DNA of 13,727 bases from NCBI GenBank assembly GCA_937907495.1, contig CALESS010000484.1:1-13727 (forward strand). Direction: 5' to 3'. A program made the translations under genes and the position numbers. This DNA comes from an uncultured Anaerolineaceae bacterium. Lineage in GTDB: Bacteria > Chloroflexota > Anaerolineae > Anaerolineales > Anaerolineaceae. How positions within the stretch are numbered: the stretch's first letter is position 1; the number at the start of each line of letters is the position of its first letter. Below are positions 13,701-13,727 of this stretch, in pieces. Under the pieces are notes generated by a model, which saw only the letters and a list, made by a program, of their open reading frames with translations, did not search any database and was not told the origin of the DNA.

Positions 13701-13727
13701 ATGGTAAACCGAAAAATTAAACCACCC
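13701..13727 (+). CDS. Start of a further gene, cut by the right edge
   Basis: TTGGAG (13690-13695) precedes ATG 13701 by 5 bases, and nine codons (MVNRKIKPP) are open to the window end. The good ribosome site and same direction suggest the operon continues past the GC-rich palindrome. Too little is visible to name a family. Confidence 0.55.

Overview
The window is one sugar-catabolism locus of about 13.7 kb, seen as 12 protein-coding genes, two of them cut by the window edges. It has no tRNA, rRNA, insertion sequence or CRISPR array. The source is a bacterium with moderate-to-high GC content, strong AAGGAG-type ribosome binding sites, a sugar-binding lipoprotein with a Thr/Pro/Ala-rich tether and a Bacillus-XylR-like ROK repressor. 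Together these suggest a Chloroflexota (Anaerolineae-like) or Firmicutes-like lineage. That placement is a guess from style, not proof.

Layout. Bases 1-2135 (minus strand): a class-I xylose-isomerase-like TIM barrel (1104-2135) followed after one base by a PfkB-family sugar kinase (1102 to the left edge). Bases 2136-2420: a divergent control region with a near-consensus promoter (TTGACA, 17 bp, TATCAT) and a perfect 35-bp palindrome that starts exactly at the -10 box. The palindrome resembles XylR operators. Bases 2421-3653 (plus): the ROK/XylR-type repressor. Bases 3772-9314: an ABC sugar importer made of lipoprotein binding protein, an intra-operon hairpin terminator, two MalF/MalG-type permeases and two different MalK-type ATPases. 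Bases 9360-13645: four enzyme genes in alternating order, a D-tagatose/allulose-3-epimerase-like TIM barrel, a Gfo/Idh/MocA oxidoreductase, a second larger TIM barrel and a second Gfo/Idh/MocA oxidoreductase. A GC-rich perfect palindrome follows, then the first nine codons of another gene.

How they may work together (inference). The importer brings in a sugar or glycoside. The two Gfo/Idh enzymes and two divalent-metal TIM barrels form the toolkit known from 3-keto-sugar chemistry: the levoglucosan Lgd pathway, the E. coli Ycj guloside pathway and bacterial C-glycoside cleavage. In those systems a hydroxyl is oxidised to a ketone, the TIM barrel enzymes epimerise, eliminate or hydrate, and a reductase restores the hydroxyl. 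The divergent isomerase and PfkB kinase would convert the released aldose to a ketose and phosphorylate it. The ROK protein would sense the sugar and control both transcription directions from the single palindrome. The substrate cannot be read from the sequence.

Most unusual points: the isomerase keeps all xylose isomerase active-site residues checked except one metal ligand, Asp, which is replaced by His. One Gfo/Idh enzyme has TVP where the family has EKP. The pathway has a XylR-like switch but no visible xylulokinase.
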